Shown piece by piece: positions 33,881 through 42,001 of a stretch of DNA of 64,000 nucleotides (position 1 is its first letter; every line of letters starts with the position of its first letter). This stretch comes from JAAELZ01 sp965237995 (GTDB taxonomy: Bacteria > Pseudomonadota > Gammaproteobacteria > Arenicellales > Poriferihabitantaceae). The notes under the pieces are model-generated. The model saw nothing but the letters and a program-made list of their open reading frames with translations. It had not been told where the DNA came from and did not search any database. A program made the position numbers and the translations under genes. Location of the stretch: positions 817,090 to 881,089 of the forward strand of contig CBDEGO010000003.1 in the NCBI GenBank assembly GCA_965237995.1. Reading direction: 5' to 3'.

Positions 33881-33971
33881 GCGGCGATTTACGCCGCAAA
33901 TAGAATTATTTATAAACTAACATAATTTCCAAAAGTTTACAATAAAGAGAATTTACGGCGATTTGCGCCGC
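33881..33971. promoter_or_regulatory. Paired palindromic operators of the AbiE-like operon
   Basis: GCGGCG-ATTTA-CGCCGC (33881-33897) is a perfect 17-bp palindrome. A near-copy ACGGCG-ATTTG-CGCCGC (33955-33971) lies 74 bp further upstream, about seven helical turns. AT-rich promoter-like DNA lies between. The arrangement suits cooperative repression by AbiEi. Confidence 0.7.
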
Positions 33972-34380
33972 ATATTTGCTGAACGAAAAACCAGTAAAGT
34001 ATGATTATTTACTATTTCGGAATCGAAGCTACACGAAATTACAGCAAAAAATATTAGGGGTATAGTGTGGGGTAGAGAAATTATTGGTTTGTAATTTACC
34101 CCAAGAAAAAAGGTACACTAGAGGTACAGTGCTCAGTTTTTGCACCTTTCGCTTATTTACGCTAAGTTACTGATTACTAATTACTTTTGATTTTTTCTTA
34201 TTAATATTGATTTCGCTTAATTATCAGTAAGTTATTGATTTATAACGCAACTTAAAATCCAAAGGTTTGTTCCAATAGGTAACTCCAATAAAAACTATAT
34301 TCTTTGCTTTCCAGTCGAAATTGATAGAGTGCAAAGTTGCATCATGTAGATTTATGTCACCAAAATTCATGCTTCAAACA
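33972..34380. other. Intergenic region with second copy of the integrase-upstream motif
   Basis: No gene. At 34107-34136 AAAAAGGTACACTAGAGGTACAGTGCTCAG-type sequence (shown as two GGTACA repeats and GCTCAG) matches 27 of 30 bases of the segment just upstream of the integrase at 12591-12620. No integrase follows here. The rest is AT-rich. Confidence 0.55.
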
Positions 34381-34498
34381 ATATAACGCCGCAGTTAGCC
34401 GCAATTTATGCGGGGTTTGAATTGCTGTAAAGTGGAGCGACAGCGACACCACAATTCAAACCCCGCGTAAATTGTCGGACTACACTGCATTGTTAACT
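34381..34498 (-). repeat. attC: Integron attC site, long form (cluster 2, after SDR)
   Basis: A 118-bp imperfect palindrome with ATATAAC (34381-34387) and GTTAACT (34492-34498) at its ends. The inner arms contain GGGGTTTGAATTG and CAATTCAAACCCC, extended to 23 pairs with one mismatch. On the minus strand it ends GGCGTTATAT, the usual attC right end. The SDR stop codon lies within the core. Confidence 0.75.
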
Positions 34499-35209
34499 TA
34501 TTGCTTTTAGATATAACTCAAATGGCAACAAAGATATTACAATTGCAATAAGCCTCCATCTTTTAGTTATGTATACGATTCTCTTCTTTTTTCGAATAGC
34601 ATCAAAGATTTGTGCCGCTGCTTTCTCCACTGGCGCCATCCAAAATATGCCATCTCCTTTTGCCATAGCTGTTTGAACATAACCCGGCCTTATATCTGTA
34701 ACCACAATATTATGTCCTTTTAATCGGGACTTATAGTTCAGACCTTCCAAGTATGAAGAAATATACGATTTTGAAGCATTATAAGATGGATACGGTCCGC
34801 CCTTGAGAGCCATAATAGAAGACGTACCAACGATATGGCCACAGCCGCTCTCAGTAAAGTGGTGATATGCAACATTTGCCAGAGCAGTAAAACCCATTAC
34901 ATTAACCGACACCGTATCGAGTTCACCGGCAAGGGGAAAACTTGGGTCAGCGCTTCCCGTTCCAGAATTGATAACTACTATGTCAACACCACCCATTTCC
35001 GAAAGCAAAAGCTTAAACTTCTCTACTGACTCTGTAACATTCGAGAGGTCCATTGTTGACAGAAAGCATTTACCAGATAGTTCTTTTTTAAGCGACTCCA
35101 ACAACTCGGTACGGCGTCCTGCAATCCCTATGGTATAGCCCCGAATAGACATTTGCTTTGCTAGCTCTCGCCCGATTCCAGATGTTGCTCCAACTATTAT
35201 GACTTTCAC
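34493..35209 (-). CDS. Short-chain dehydrogenase/reductase (cassette-borne)
   Basis: A 238-residue classical SDR. The NAD(P)-binding motif GATSGIG is at residues 7-13. The basic residue pair in GRRTELLE favours NADP(H). The NNAG motif is replaced by NSGT at residues 81-84. The catalytic Ser130 and Tyr143-x3-Lys147 (YNASK) are present. The last ~25 residues (RWRLIAIVISLLPFELYLKAI) are hydrophobic, suggesting a membrane-associated C-terminus as in some lipid-acting SDRs. The stop codon lies inside the attC core. The substrate is unknown. Confidence 0.8.
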   Translation of the reverse strand: MKVIIVGATSGIGRELAKQMSIRGYTIGIAGRRTELLESLKKELSGKCFLSTMDLSNVTESVEKFKLLLSEMGGVDIVVINSGTGSADPSFPLAGELDTVSVNVMGFTALANVAYHHFTESGCGHIVGTSSIMALKGGPYPSYNASKSYISSYLEGLNYKSRLKGHNIVVTDIRPGYVQTAMAKGDGIFWMAPVEKAAAQIFDAIRKKKRIVYITKRWRLIAIVISLLPFELYLKAIS

Positions 35210-35225
35210 AGAATTACCTTCAAGT

Positions 35226-35270
35226 TAACAGTTCGTTATCAAGGACCCTGTCCTAGATAACATTATTATA
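35226..35270 (-). repeat. attC-like 45-bp repeat (copy 1, after GNAT)
   Basis: The inverted arms GTTATCAAGGAC (35235-35246) and GTCCTAGATAAC (35250-35261) sit inside a 45-bp unit that is 43/45 identical to 35821-35865. It follows the GNAT gene, whose stop codon lies inside it. Short attC sites of about 55-60 bp look like this, but the core heptamers are degenerate. Confidence 0.6.
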
Positions 35271-35798
35271 ACGCTCTCGTGTGATACTCAAACTGTGACA
35301 ATCCCGTGCATTGACTCCAATATTCGGATGCACCATCCAAGAGAACAATATACCCTCATAGCTCATTCCAGCCTTTTCCATTACCCGTTTTGAAGCTGTG
35401 TTGCTTACATCACAAACTGCTCCGATGCGCTCAACACTACCGAGTTCAAATGCTGCATCAATGAATGATTGTACAACCGACGTCATAATCCCGTGACCCC
35501 ACCAGTTCTTCGAAACCAGATAGCCTACGTCAAGCTTATGCCCATTTTCTCGCGCGGCAAAACTACCGATTATCTCTGAACTATCACTGTGTTCAATTGC
35601 CCAGGTGTAATTATTTTGATTCCACGAATCTATACAGCTCTCAACGTACCGTAGAGTCTCCTCCTCAGAACTATGGGGGAACCAAGTGGTGTATCGTGCC
35701 ACATCTTCATCCTGCGCCCAATTTTCAAATATCTGTGGAGCATCGGATAGTTTAATTCTCCGAATCACGAGATCATCTGTTTTAAATAGTTCGAACAT
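35253..35798 (-). CDS. GNAT-family N-acetyltransferase (cassette-borne)
   Basis: A 181-residue acetyltransferase of the RimJ/RimL-like branch. It starts MFELFKTDDLVIRRIKLSDA. The acetyl-CoA binding motif A appears as YLVSKNWWGHGIMTSVVQSF (near residue 107), followed by IGAVCDVSNTASKRVMEKAGMSYEG. It transfers an acetyl group to an amine of a protein N-terminus, antibiotic or metabolite; the acceptor is unknown. It is bracketed by two near-identical 45-bp repeats, so the unit of about 595 bp looks like one mobile cassette. Confidence 0.85.
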   Translation of the reverse strand: MFELFKTDDLVIRRIKLSDAPQIFENWAQDEDVARYTTWFPHSSEEETLRYVESCIDSWNQNNYTWAIEHSDSSEIIGSFAARENGHKLDVGYLVSKNWWGHGIMTSVVQSFIDAAFELGSVERIGAVCDVSNTASKRVMEKAGMSYEGILFSWMVHPNIGVNARDCHSLSITRERYNNVI

Positions 35799-35820
35799 TA
35801 CTTAAAACCTCCTTGCGTTA

Positions 35821-35865
35821 TAACAGTTCGTTATCAAGGACTTTGTCCTAGATAACATTATTATA
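35821..35865 (-). repeat. attC-like 45-bp repeat (copy 2, after ABM gene)
   Basis: The same unit as at 35226-35270 with only two substitutions in the loop (CC to TT). It lies between the stop of the monooxygenase gene and the start of the GNAT gene, in the same orientation. Confidence 0.6.
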
Positions 35866-35867
35866 TT

Positions 35868-36179
35868 TCAATCTCTGACGACATGATATAAAGCAGGGGC
35901 GCCACTTAAACCTTCGACGCCGACGCTCCCTAATTCAGCCCGCAGTTTTTGCGCAGCTAAATTAAAAGCGCCTTGACTCTCCCAAACGGCAATATTGATT
36001 AATTGGTATGTGGCTTCACCTAGAAACGATTGATCTTGTAGGGCTTGATGGAGTTTTGTTGATACATACCCTGGCTGACTTTTTAAAAAATCTCTATGTG
36101 ATTCCCAATATTTAATAGATTCCTCTAACTTTCCTTCCGGAACAGTAAATGGATTAATAAGTACTATTTGCTCTGACAT
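35868..36179 (-). CDS. Antibiotic biosynthesis monooxygenase (ABM) domain protein, cassette-borne
   Basis: A 103-residue single-domain protein with the ferredoxin-like ABM pattern: VLINPFTVPEGKLEESIKYWESHRDFLKSQPGYVSTKLHQAL, then YQLINIAVWESQGAFNLA (quoted as separate stretches). Members are cofactor-free monooxygenases or haem-handling or detoxifying proteins. The exact activity is not predictable. It lies between an attC-like site upstream and the 45-bp repeat downstream (2 bp after its stop). Complete gene of normal length. Confidence 0.8.
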   Translation of the reverse strand: MSEQIVLINPFTVPEGKLEESIKYWESHRDFLKSQPGYVSTKLHQALQDQSFLGEATYQLINIAVWESQGAFNLAAQKLRAELGSVGVEGLSGAPALYHVVRD

Positions 36180-36199
36180 CTGTCTATCCTGTGGTGTAT

Positions 36200-36290
36200 G
36201 TATTCAAATATAGCATTGAGTAAGGGGCTTGCGATGCACAGCGTAGCAAGTCCCAGCCTGTAAGGCAACTTAAGCGTTTTGCGATATGCC
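36200..36290 (-). repeat. Probable attC-like site (after Sel1 gene)
   Basis: Between the Sel1-repeat gene and the ABM gene, the minus strand reads AAAACGCTTAAGTTGCC ... GGGACTTGC-TACGCTGTGCAT-CGCAAGCCCC ... AATGCTATAT. It has an inner stem GGGACTTGC/GCAAGCCCC and loosely complementary outer arms. The position fits an attC, but the cores are degenerate. Confidence 0.45.
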
Positions 36291-36292
36291 AT

Positions 36293-36955
36293 TTATTGGC
36301 TACGTGCTTTAGACCATTTCCTAGCTCGTTTTTTCCCAGATTTTATTTCCTTACGAGTCATAGCTTTTTTCATTTCATCTAGAACGCCTCGAACATGCCA
36401 TTTAAGATTCTTATCTGTTGATCTTTGTGTGTAGAATCTCGCTAGATCGAGCCACATATAAGCTTCAGAGTTATCTTTAACAACACCGGTGCCATCAAAA
36501 TACATTGCGCCTAAATTCACCATGGCGCGTATCTCGCCGAATTCAGCGGCGCTTTTATATAATGAAACTGCTTTTACATCATCTTCGCCAACACCTAAGC
36601 CTTTATCATACATAAACGCTAGATTGTTTATCGCACTTGGGAGATTCTGCTCAGCTGCCGTGCTGTACCACTTGAAAGCTTCCTCATTATCTAATGGAAC
36701 ACCTTCACCTGCTTGATACAGACTTCCTAAGCTATTTTGTGCTTGGGGGTGCCCTACTCTTGCAGCTTCTTTATACCATTTAACGGCCTCATCAAGATTT
36801 TGAGAAACACCAATAGCAAAATCATAAGCTGTACCTAGTTCGAATTGAGACGGTACATCTCCACTTTCGGCTTTCTTAGTGAGTTCGTCTATGTTTTGAG
36901 CATGTGCTGTGATTACAAATATTAACGAGAGAAAGTAAAAACCTAGATGTTTCAT
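36293..36955 (-). CDS. Secreted Sel1-repeat protein (cassette-borne)
   Basis: A 220-residue protein starting at ATG 36955 (MKHLGFYFLSLIFVITAHAQ), which gives a clean signal peptide of about 19 residues; longer upstream readings do not. The mature part has about four Sel1-like repeats, e.g. PQAQNSLGSLYQAGEGVP and SAINNLAFMYDKGLGVGEDD, each ~36 residues. The C-terminus is lysine/arginine-rich (KEIKSGKKRARKWSKARSQ). Sel1 proteins act as periplasmic or secreted interaction scaffolds. An ATATAAC core (36972-36978), GTTATAT on the minus strand, lies 17 bp upstream and may mark the cassette boundary. Confidence 0.82.
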   Translation of the reverse strand: MKHLGFYFLSLIFVITAHAQNIDELTKKAESGDVPSQFELGTAYDFAIGVSQNLDEAVKWYKEAARVGHPQAQNSLGSLYQAGEGVPLDNEEAFKWYSTAAEQNLPSAINNLAFMYDKGLGVGEDDVKAVSLYKSAAEFGEIRAMVNLGAMYFDGTGVVKDNSEAYMWLDLARFYTQRSTDKNLKWHVRGVLDEMKKAMTRKEIKSGKKRARKWSKARSQ

Positions 36956-37224
36956 ATTTGGTCCTATTGCCATATAACATATTGTATAAAAATGAGAGGG
37001 TATCAGGACAAACAAATTAGTTAAACCCTGCATTTATGCAACCCCCGCCCCACTAGCTTTAAAACAGAAGACCAATCGCTTCGAGACTGCCTACTGTAGT
37101 TTTTTCAAAAGACGCGCGCCAAAAACCGTAAATAAACGACATTCAAACTGTAAATAGCCAGTTTCAGATAGTGCTAAAAACAAAGTCATGCTAAATGGAC
37201 TAGATGTAACTTTGTATAGTGCAC

Positions 37225-38220
37225 ATGATCGACAAGCAATCAGCGATTCAAACTGATAAAACAGTATTTGCCATGCTAGCGGTAATCACCGGTATATCGA
37301 TCGCCAGTGGCTGTGACTTAGCCACCAAGTGGGTTAGTGACCAAGTGTCCATATGGCAGTTACAATTAATGCGTTCAGTGGTCGGCGCCGCAGTGTTAGC
37401 TGCATTTTTGTTGATCGCAAACAAAGACCGTGCACTACGCGTCAAACGCAGGGGCGTTGTTTTCATGCGTAGCTTCTTAATGGCGATCGCTTTCCTCACT
37501 TATTTTATCGCGATTGGTATCCTACCCATCGCAATTGTTGCCGCGGGCTTATTCAGCAGCCCTTTGTTTACCGTGATTTTTGGTAAATTTATACTCAGAG
37601 AACAAATAGGCATTTGGCGCCCTCTCAGTGCGCTATTTGGTTTTTTCGGTGTGTTGCTTGTATTGCAACCAGATACCGGCACCTTTGACCCAACGCTGTT
37701 TTGGCCGCTAGCCTGTGGTTTGTCTTACGCTTTAACAAACACTTACACCAGAAAGTATTGCAAAGACGAGCACCCTATCGCTTTGTCTTTTTGGTTAAGT
37801 ATTCTATTCGCCGTAATCGGTTTTATCGGTATGCTTTGGTTCGCATTCCAGTCGCCTGCGCTGGGCGAAAGCGACTTTGTCACGCACCCACCGTTAGCAC
37901 CCGACCCGCTATTGTTGCTTGCATTAGTGGGTATTGGTGTCGGCAGTATTTTGATGCACTTTTTCTTGGCCACCGCCTACCAAAATGCCCCCGCGAGCTT
38001 ACTGGCCCCCTTAGAATATATTTACTTACCTTTGGTTGCGTTCGGCGGCATTTGGTTCTTCGGAGAAACCCCTTCAAATACCGCCTATTTAGGGATTAGC
38101 ATTATCATCACATCTGGGGTGATTATCGCGTGGCGCGAACAAACGGTGAACAAACCTAAAAACACAAAACACCGCAATCGATTGCAACAACGACGACGTA
38201 AACAGCCCGATTACTACTGA
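37225..38220 (+). CDS. EamA/DMT-family membrane transporter
   Basis: A 331-residue protein (a GTG start at 37219 would add two residues) with ten predicted transmembrane helices arranged as two EamA halves (about residues 15-150 and 165-300). Conserved text includes LPIAIVAAGLFSSPLFTVIFGKFILRE (about 98-124) and APLEYIYLPLVAFGGIWFFGETP (about 265-287). It is a drug/metabolite transporter with unknown substrate. The Arg/Lys-rich tail is cytoplasmic. It stands alone at the right border of cassette cluster 2. Confidence 0.85.
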   Translation: MIDKQSAIQTDKTVFAMLAVITGISIASGCDLATKWVSDQVSIWQLQLMRSVVGAAVLAAFLLIANKDRALRVKRRGVVFMRSFLMAIAFLTYFIAIGILPIAIVAAGLFSSPLFTVIFGKFILREQIGIWRPLSALFGFFGVLLVLQPDTGTFDPTLFWPLACGLSYALTNTYTRKYCKDEHPIALSFWLSILFAVIGFIGMLWFAFQSPALGESDFVTHPPLAPDPLLLLALVGIGVGSILMHFFLATAYQNAPASLLAPLEYIYLPLVAFGGIWFFGETPSNTAYLGISIIITSGVIIAWREQTVNKPKNTKHRNRLQQRRRKQPDYY

Positions 38221-38298
38221 GAATGTTTTGCATTAGCCTGCAGTGACTGAATCCAGAGTCTGAACCCCTCAACAGCAATCTAGGATACAAAACGTGAC

Positions 38299-39210
38299 TC
38301 AGCGCTTAAAACAATATTGCTTTATCCAGCTTAAATGCAATTTAGCATAGCCACTTTGCAACACTTCGCAATGCGGTTTGGTTTTCTCATGAAATGCGGC
38401 CAGTTGATGAAAGGGCACTGCTGGTAGCACATGATGCTCAACATGGTAGGACATTTCCCAAGTCAAAAATCGCAGCAAGCTGTTCGTATAAGTCGTGCGA
38501 GTATTCGCAAACATATTGTCGTCGTTTGCGCAGTGATGATGCTCTGCCAATAAAAAGAGACGCAAAAAAGGTTGGCCTAACAATAAAGGGAGCAACCAAA
38601 CAGTGATTAATAAGCTGGACTGCAGCCAGATTGATATTACTGCCGCGCCAAGATAAATAGCCAACATCCAGCGCGCTTCTTGTTTTATTTTCGGTCTGTC
38701 GATAACGCTAATATAATTGGCGTCAGAGCCTTTAAACGCGTTACTCAATATAAGCTTTATTTGACTCAAGGCAATGGGTAAGCCGCTGATAAACAATACA
38801 TATTGGGTAAGCGTAGTCGGCTTTGGGTAGGCCATTTCTGGGTCTTTATCAACACAATGCGTATGCCGATGATGGGCAAAATGAAAAGCCTCAAACCAAT
38901 GGGGCGGCATCATAATGATCAGCCCACTCAATCTACTAATTACGTAATTGATCCAAGCAGATTTAAACGCGGTTTTATGCGTTGTTTCATGCATCAAGGT
39001 AAATAAAAAGACTAACAGCACCCCCAGCGGTAACATTAAGCCACCCCAAAGTGTGACCTGTTTAACAATGCCAACGATCAATGCGCTGATTAATATGATC
39101 AATACCAGCAACCGCAACACAGCAGACCGATTATTTCGCGCAATCAAGCGTTCACGGTCTTGAGTTGGTAGTTTAGCCAGGAACTGTCGATAACTCGTAT
39201 GATTAGCCAT
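38299..39210 (-). CDS. Membrane fatty acid desaturase-family protein
   Basis: A 303-residue protein with four to five transmembrane segments and three histidine boxes typical of membrane di-iron enzymes: HETTH at residues 74-78, HHRHTH at 113-118, and HVEHH near residue 255. A further LAEHHHC segment lies at about 222. It may be an acyl-lipid desaturase, or a related hydroxylase or ketolase. The short N-terminus has no cytochrome b5 domain. It is convergent with the EamA gene and probably monocistronic. Confidence 0.82.
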   Translation of the reverse strand: MANHTSYRQFLAKLPTQDRERLIARNNRSAVLRLLVLIILISALIVGIVKQVTLWGGLMLPLGVLLVFLFTLMHETTHKTAFKSAWINYVISRLSGLIIMMPPHWFEAFHFAHHRHTHCVDKDPEMAYPKPTTLTQYVLFISGLPIALSQIKLILSNAFKGSDANYISVIDRPKIKQEARWMLAIYLGAAVISIWLQSSLLITVWLLPLLLGQPFLRLFLLAEHHHCANDDNMFANTRTTYTNSLLRFLTWEMSYHVEHHVLPAVPFHQLAAFHEKTKPHCEVLQSGYAKLHLSWIKQYCFKR

Positions 39211-39425
39211 GATTCAAGTATTTATAATCTGCAACATAATCGCACATTACTTCATGTGTTTGTGCAGCCAACAGAGCATGCTTGGTATAGCGCAGCAAGT
39301 TCAAGAGAAGAGAACGCTTTGAGTAGGTTCATATTTTTAGGCAGTTAATCACACTCTTAACGGTAACTCATTAAACGGCTTTGCCCCATTTAATAATTTC
39401 CGCCTTTTTGCCTAGGGCAATCTAC

Positions 39426-39953
39426 TTAATATAACCTTGGAATAAGTTGCTTTCGAATTGCCCAGATGACTGATGTGCAAATAGTTAACGGCGCCCACAC
39501 TAACTGTAGTTCGCTGCGCAACACGAACTCACCCCATCGCATAAACCCAACGACACTCATTGGTGATGCTGGAATGGGACGGCTTTCAAACTTTACTCGT
39601 TGCACATCAAAGGGCCAATATAACGCCACGCCTTGCCCGCCCCAAGTCAATGCGTCCAATACCGAATGAGATAGCACGACAATGAAGCAAAAAAAGAATG
39701 TCTTTGGTCGATTATAGGGCATGGTAAAACTCATTAGTACGCTAAGCGCGAGAGCGAACATAATTGAATGAGTAAAACCTCGATGCGCGTAAACAGAGCC
39801 CCACGGCACGCCCAGTGATAACATAATCACGTCTAAGTCGGGTAAAACGGATAAAACCACTCCAACCAAAATTAGAGGTAATGGAATTAAATTGCGGCCA
39901 CAGCTAATTCCTATAGCAATCGGTATAATAGGGTGGGTAAGCAACGTGGCCAT
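39426..39953 (-). CDS. YdjM-like inner-membrane metal-dependent hydrolase family protein
   Basis: A 175-residue membrane protein of the LexA-binding/YdjM family (PF04307 type). Typical segments are MATLLTHPIIPIAIG, LPDLDVIMLSLGVPWGSVYAHRGFTHS (near residues 38-64, containing His and Asp candidates for metal) and SHSVLDALTWGGQGVALYWPFD. Four to five transmembrane helices are predictable. Members are annotated as hydrolases without biochemical proof. In E. coli ydjM is LexA-controlled; no LexA box is evident here. Confidence 0.8.
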   Translation of the reverse strand: MATLLTHPIIPIAIGISCGRNLIPLPLILVGVVLSVLPDLDVIMLSLGVPWGSVYAHRGFTHSIMFALALSVLMSFTMPYNRPKTFFFCFIVVLSHSVLDALTWGGQGVALYWPFDVQRVKFESRPIPASPMSVVGFMRWGEFVLRSELQLVWAPLTICTSVIWAIRKQLIPRLY

Positions 39954-40102
39954 TGATCAAACCAGTAAGAAGTAGCTATAAGAACCAAGCAGCCAACTTA
40001 AGTTCAAATTGAAACCCTGTGTCGTGATTCGATTTTCTCATGAAACGATACTCCAACCGCGCGAGAAAGCATACAATCTAGCTTTAATTGCAGCAGCATC
40101 CT

Positions 40103-40645
40103 ATGATTAGCCCATTCGAGTCGCACACCCCCGACATTCATCCCAGTGCATTTATTCACGAGATGGCTTATGTCAGCGGCCAAACCAAAGTAGGGGCCGA
40201 TAGCAGTATTTGGCCCATGGTCGTGCTACGCGGCGATGTTAATAGCATCGAAATCGGGCAACGCACCAACATTCAAGACGGCGCAGTGTTACATACCAGC
40301 CATGATTCTGAATTTAGCCGAAATGGAGGTTCGCCGCTGTTTATCGGTGATGACGTTACAGTCGGCCATAACGCGACTATTCACGGCTGTACTTTGCACG
40401 ACTGCTGTTTAATTGGCATGGGGTCGGTTGTTCTGGACGACGCGGTGGTACATAGCAATAATATTGTAGGCGCGGGCGCATTGGTCCCCCCTGGTAAAGT
40501 GCTGGAAAGCGGCTACTTATGGGTGGGTTCACCAGTAAAGCAGGCTCGCTCTTTAAACCCAAAAGAGCTCGCTTTTTTACTGTATTCTGCCCAGCACTAT
40601 AGCGAATTAGCCAAGCGCACCGCCACGGTAGCACCCAATAATTAA
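40103..40645 (+). CDS. Gamma-class carbonic anhydrase-like hexapeptide protein
   Basis: A 180-residue left-handed beta-helix protein. ATG at 40103 is preferred over a TTG at 40088. Hexapeptide repeats run from about residue 20 to 150. Metal-ligand candidates are in LHTSHDSEF, VGHNATIHGC (two His) and a conserved R-G-D-V-N segment (VVLRGDVNSIEIG). It belongs to the YrdA/PaaY group of gamma-carbonic anhydrase family proteins. It stops 3 bp before ccmA, so it is transcribed with the cytochrome c maturation operon. Confidence 0.9.
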   Translation: MISPFESHTPDIHPSAFIHEMAYVSGQTKVGADSSIWPMVVLRGDVNSIEIGQRTNIQDGAVLHTSHDSEFSRNGGSPLFIGDDVTVGHNATIHGCTLHDCCLIGMGSVVLDDAVVHSNNIVGAGALVPPGKVLESGYLWVGSPVKQARSLNPKELAFLLYSAQHYSELAKRTATVAPNN

Positions 40646-40648
40646 TTC

Positions 40649-41269
40649 ATGTTAGAAGCGCAAGACCTGGAGTGCGTTAAGGGTAACGACCAACTTTTTT
40701 CTGGATTTAACCTCAGTGCCAGCGCGGGGCAGATTATCCAGATCACAGGTGAGAATGGGTCTGGAAAAACCAGTTTATTGCGCATTCTCACAGGGCTAAG
40801 TGAACCCGAAAGTGGTGAGGTTTTGTGGCAAGGAAACAGCATCTTTGACAATAGCGCGCACTATCAAGCAGAACTTGCCTACTTAGGCCATTTAAACGGT
40901 TTAAAACCCAGCCTCAGTGCCATTGAAAATTTAATCGCTGGTCGTGCATTATTGAGCAAGCCAAGCAATGTCAGCCCGAACCAAGCCCTTATAAAAGTTG
41001 GCCTTGATGGCTATCAGCATATTTATGCATATCAATTATCCGCTGGTCAACAACGTCGAGTTGCATTGGCGAGGTTACTGCTATCCGGCGCAAAGCTGTG
41101 GATATTAGACGAACCTATTACTGCTATCGACCCAAAGGGTGTAGCGGTTTTTGAGCAGATGATCGCCGAACACGCCAATACCGATGGGCTAGTATTGTTG
41201 ACTAGCCATCAAGAATTACTTTTACCAGACAGTGATTTTTCCCAAGTGCACATCGGCGCGACCAGCTAA
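40649..41269 (+). CDS. ccmA: Haem exporter ATP-binding protein CcmA
   Basis: A 206-residue ABC ATPase of the System I cytochrome c maturation machinery. Walker A is GENGSGKTSLLR (near residue 35), the signature LSAGQQRRVALARLL (near 131) and Walker B LWILDEP. With CcmB and CcmC it powers release of holo-CcmE from the CcmC-haem complex. It is the first ccm gene, followed directly by ccmB with no gap or a 6-bp gap depending on start. Length is normal. Confidence 0.95.
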   Translation: MLEAQDLECVKGNDQLFSGFNLSASAGQIIQITGENGSGKTSLLRILTGLSEPESGEVLWQGNSIFDNSAHYQAELAYLGHLNGLKPSLSAIENLIAGRALLSKPSNVSPNQALIKVGLDGYQHIYAYQLSAGQQRRVALARLLLSGAKLWILDEPITAIDPKGVAVFEQMIAEHANTDGLVLLTSHQELLLPDSDFSQVHIGATS

Positions 41270-41275
41270 TTGAAC

Positions 41276-41956
41276 ATGTCGAACTCTTCGTTAACCGCCG
41301 CTGCTGCTATTATTAAACACGACTTAAAGTCCGTTTTTCGTAGCTCCAGCGCGGTGGTTAACCCATTATTGTTTTTATTAATGGTATGCAGCCTGTTTCC
41401 GTTTGGGGTAGGCCCAGAAAAATCGACCCTCAGCCTGATTGCACCAGGTGTACTGTGGGTGGCTGCTCTGCTGTCAACGCTATTGGCATTAGACCATTTG
41501 TTTCGTTCAGATTTCGATGACGGCAGCTTAGAGCAAATGCTGTTAAGCGCGCACCCTACCCCTCTATTAACCTTGGCCAAGGTGTGCACACATTGGTTGG
41601 TCACTGGCTTGCCGCTGATTATTATTTCACCTTTGCTAGGCTTACTTTTGAATTTACCAAAAGATGCTTTTGCAACCTTAGTTACCAGCCTATTACTTGG
41701 CACCCCAACCCTTAGTTTAATCGGCGCTATCGGTGTCGGTTTAACCGTTGGCATACAACGCAGCGGCTTGCTGCTAAGCCTGCTGATTATTCCACTTTAC
41801 ATACCCGTTTTAATATTCGGCGCAAGTGCTGTGCAATCTGCCGCGGTGGGCTTATCAAGTAGTGGTCAACTTTATATTTTAGCAGCAAGCCTAGTGTTTG
41901 CCTTGACCTTAGCGCCATTCGCCACCGCTGCTGCGCTAAAAGTCAGTTTGAATTAA
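41276..41956 (+). CDS. ccmB: Haem exporter permease CcmB
   Basis: A 226-residue integral membrane protein. A TTG at 41270 gives two more residues; ATG 41276 is preferred. Six transmembrane segments are expected; family text includes FRSSSAVVNPLLFLLMVCSLFPFGVGPE and LEQMLLSAHPTPLLTLAKVCTHWL. It is the membrane partner of CcmA. In most ccm operons ccmC follows directly; here a 173-residue-type insert gene lies between. Confidence 0.94.
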   Translation: MSNSSLTAAAAIIKHDLKSVFRSSSAVVNPLLFLLMVCSLFPFGVGPEKSTLSLIAPGVLWVAALLSTLLALDHLFRSDFDDGSLEQMLLSAHPTPLLTLAKVCTHWLVTGLPLIIISPLLGLLLNLPKDAFATLVTSLLLGTPTLSLIGAIGVGLTVGIQRSGLLLSLLIIPLYIPVLIFGASAVQSAAVGLSSSGQLYILAASLVFALTLAPFATAAALKVSLN

Positions 41957-42001
41957 GGCCATCACCCTACAATAAGCAGAACACTATAATTGCGCTATTT
42001 A

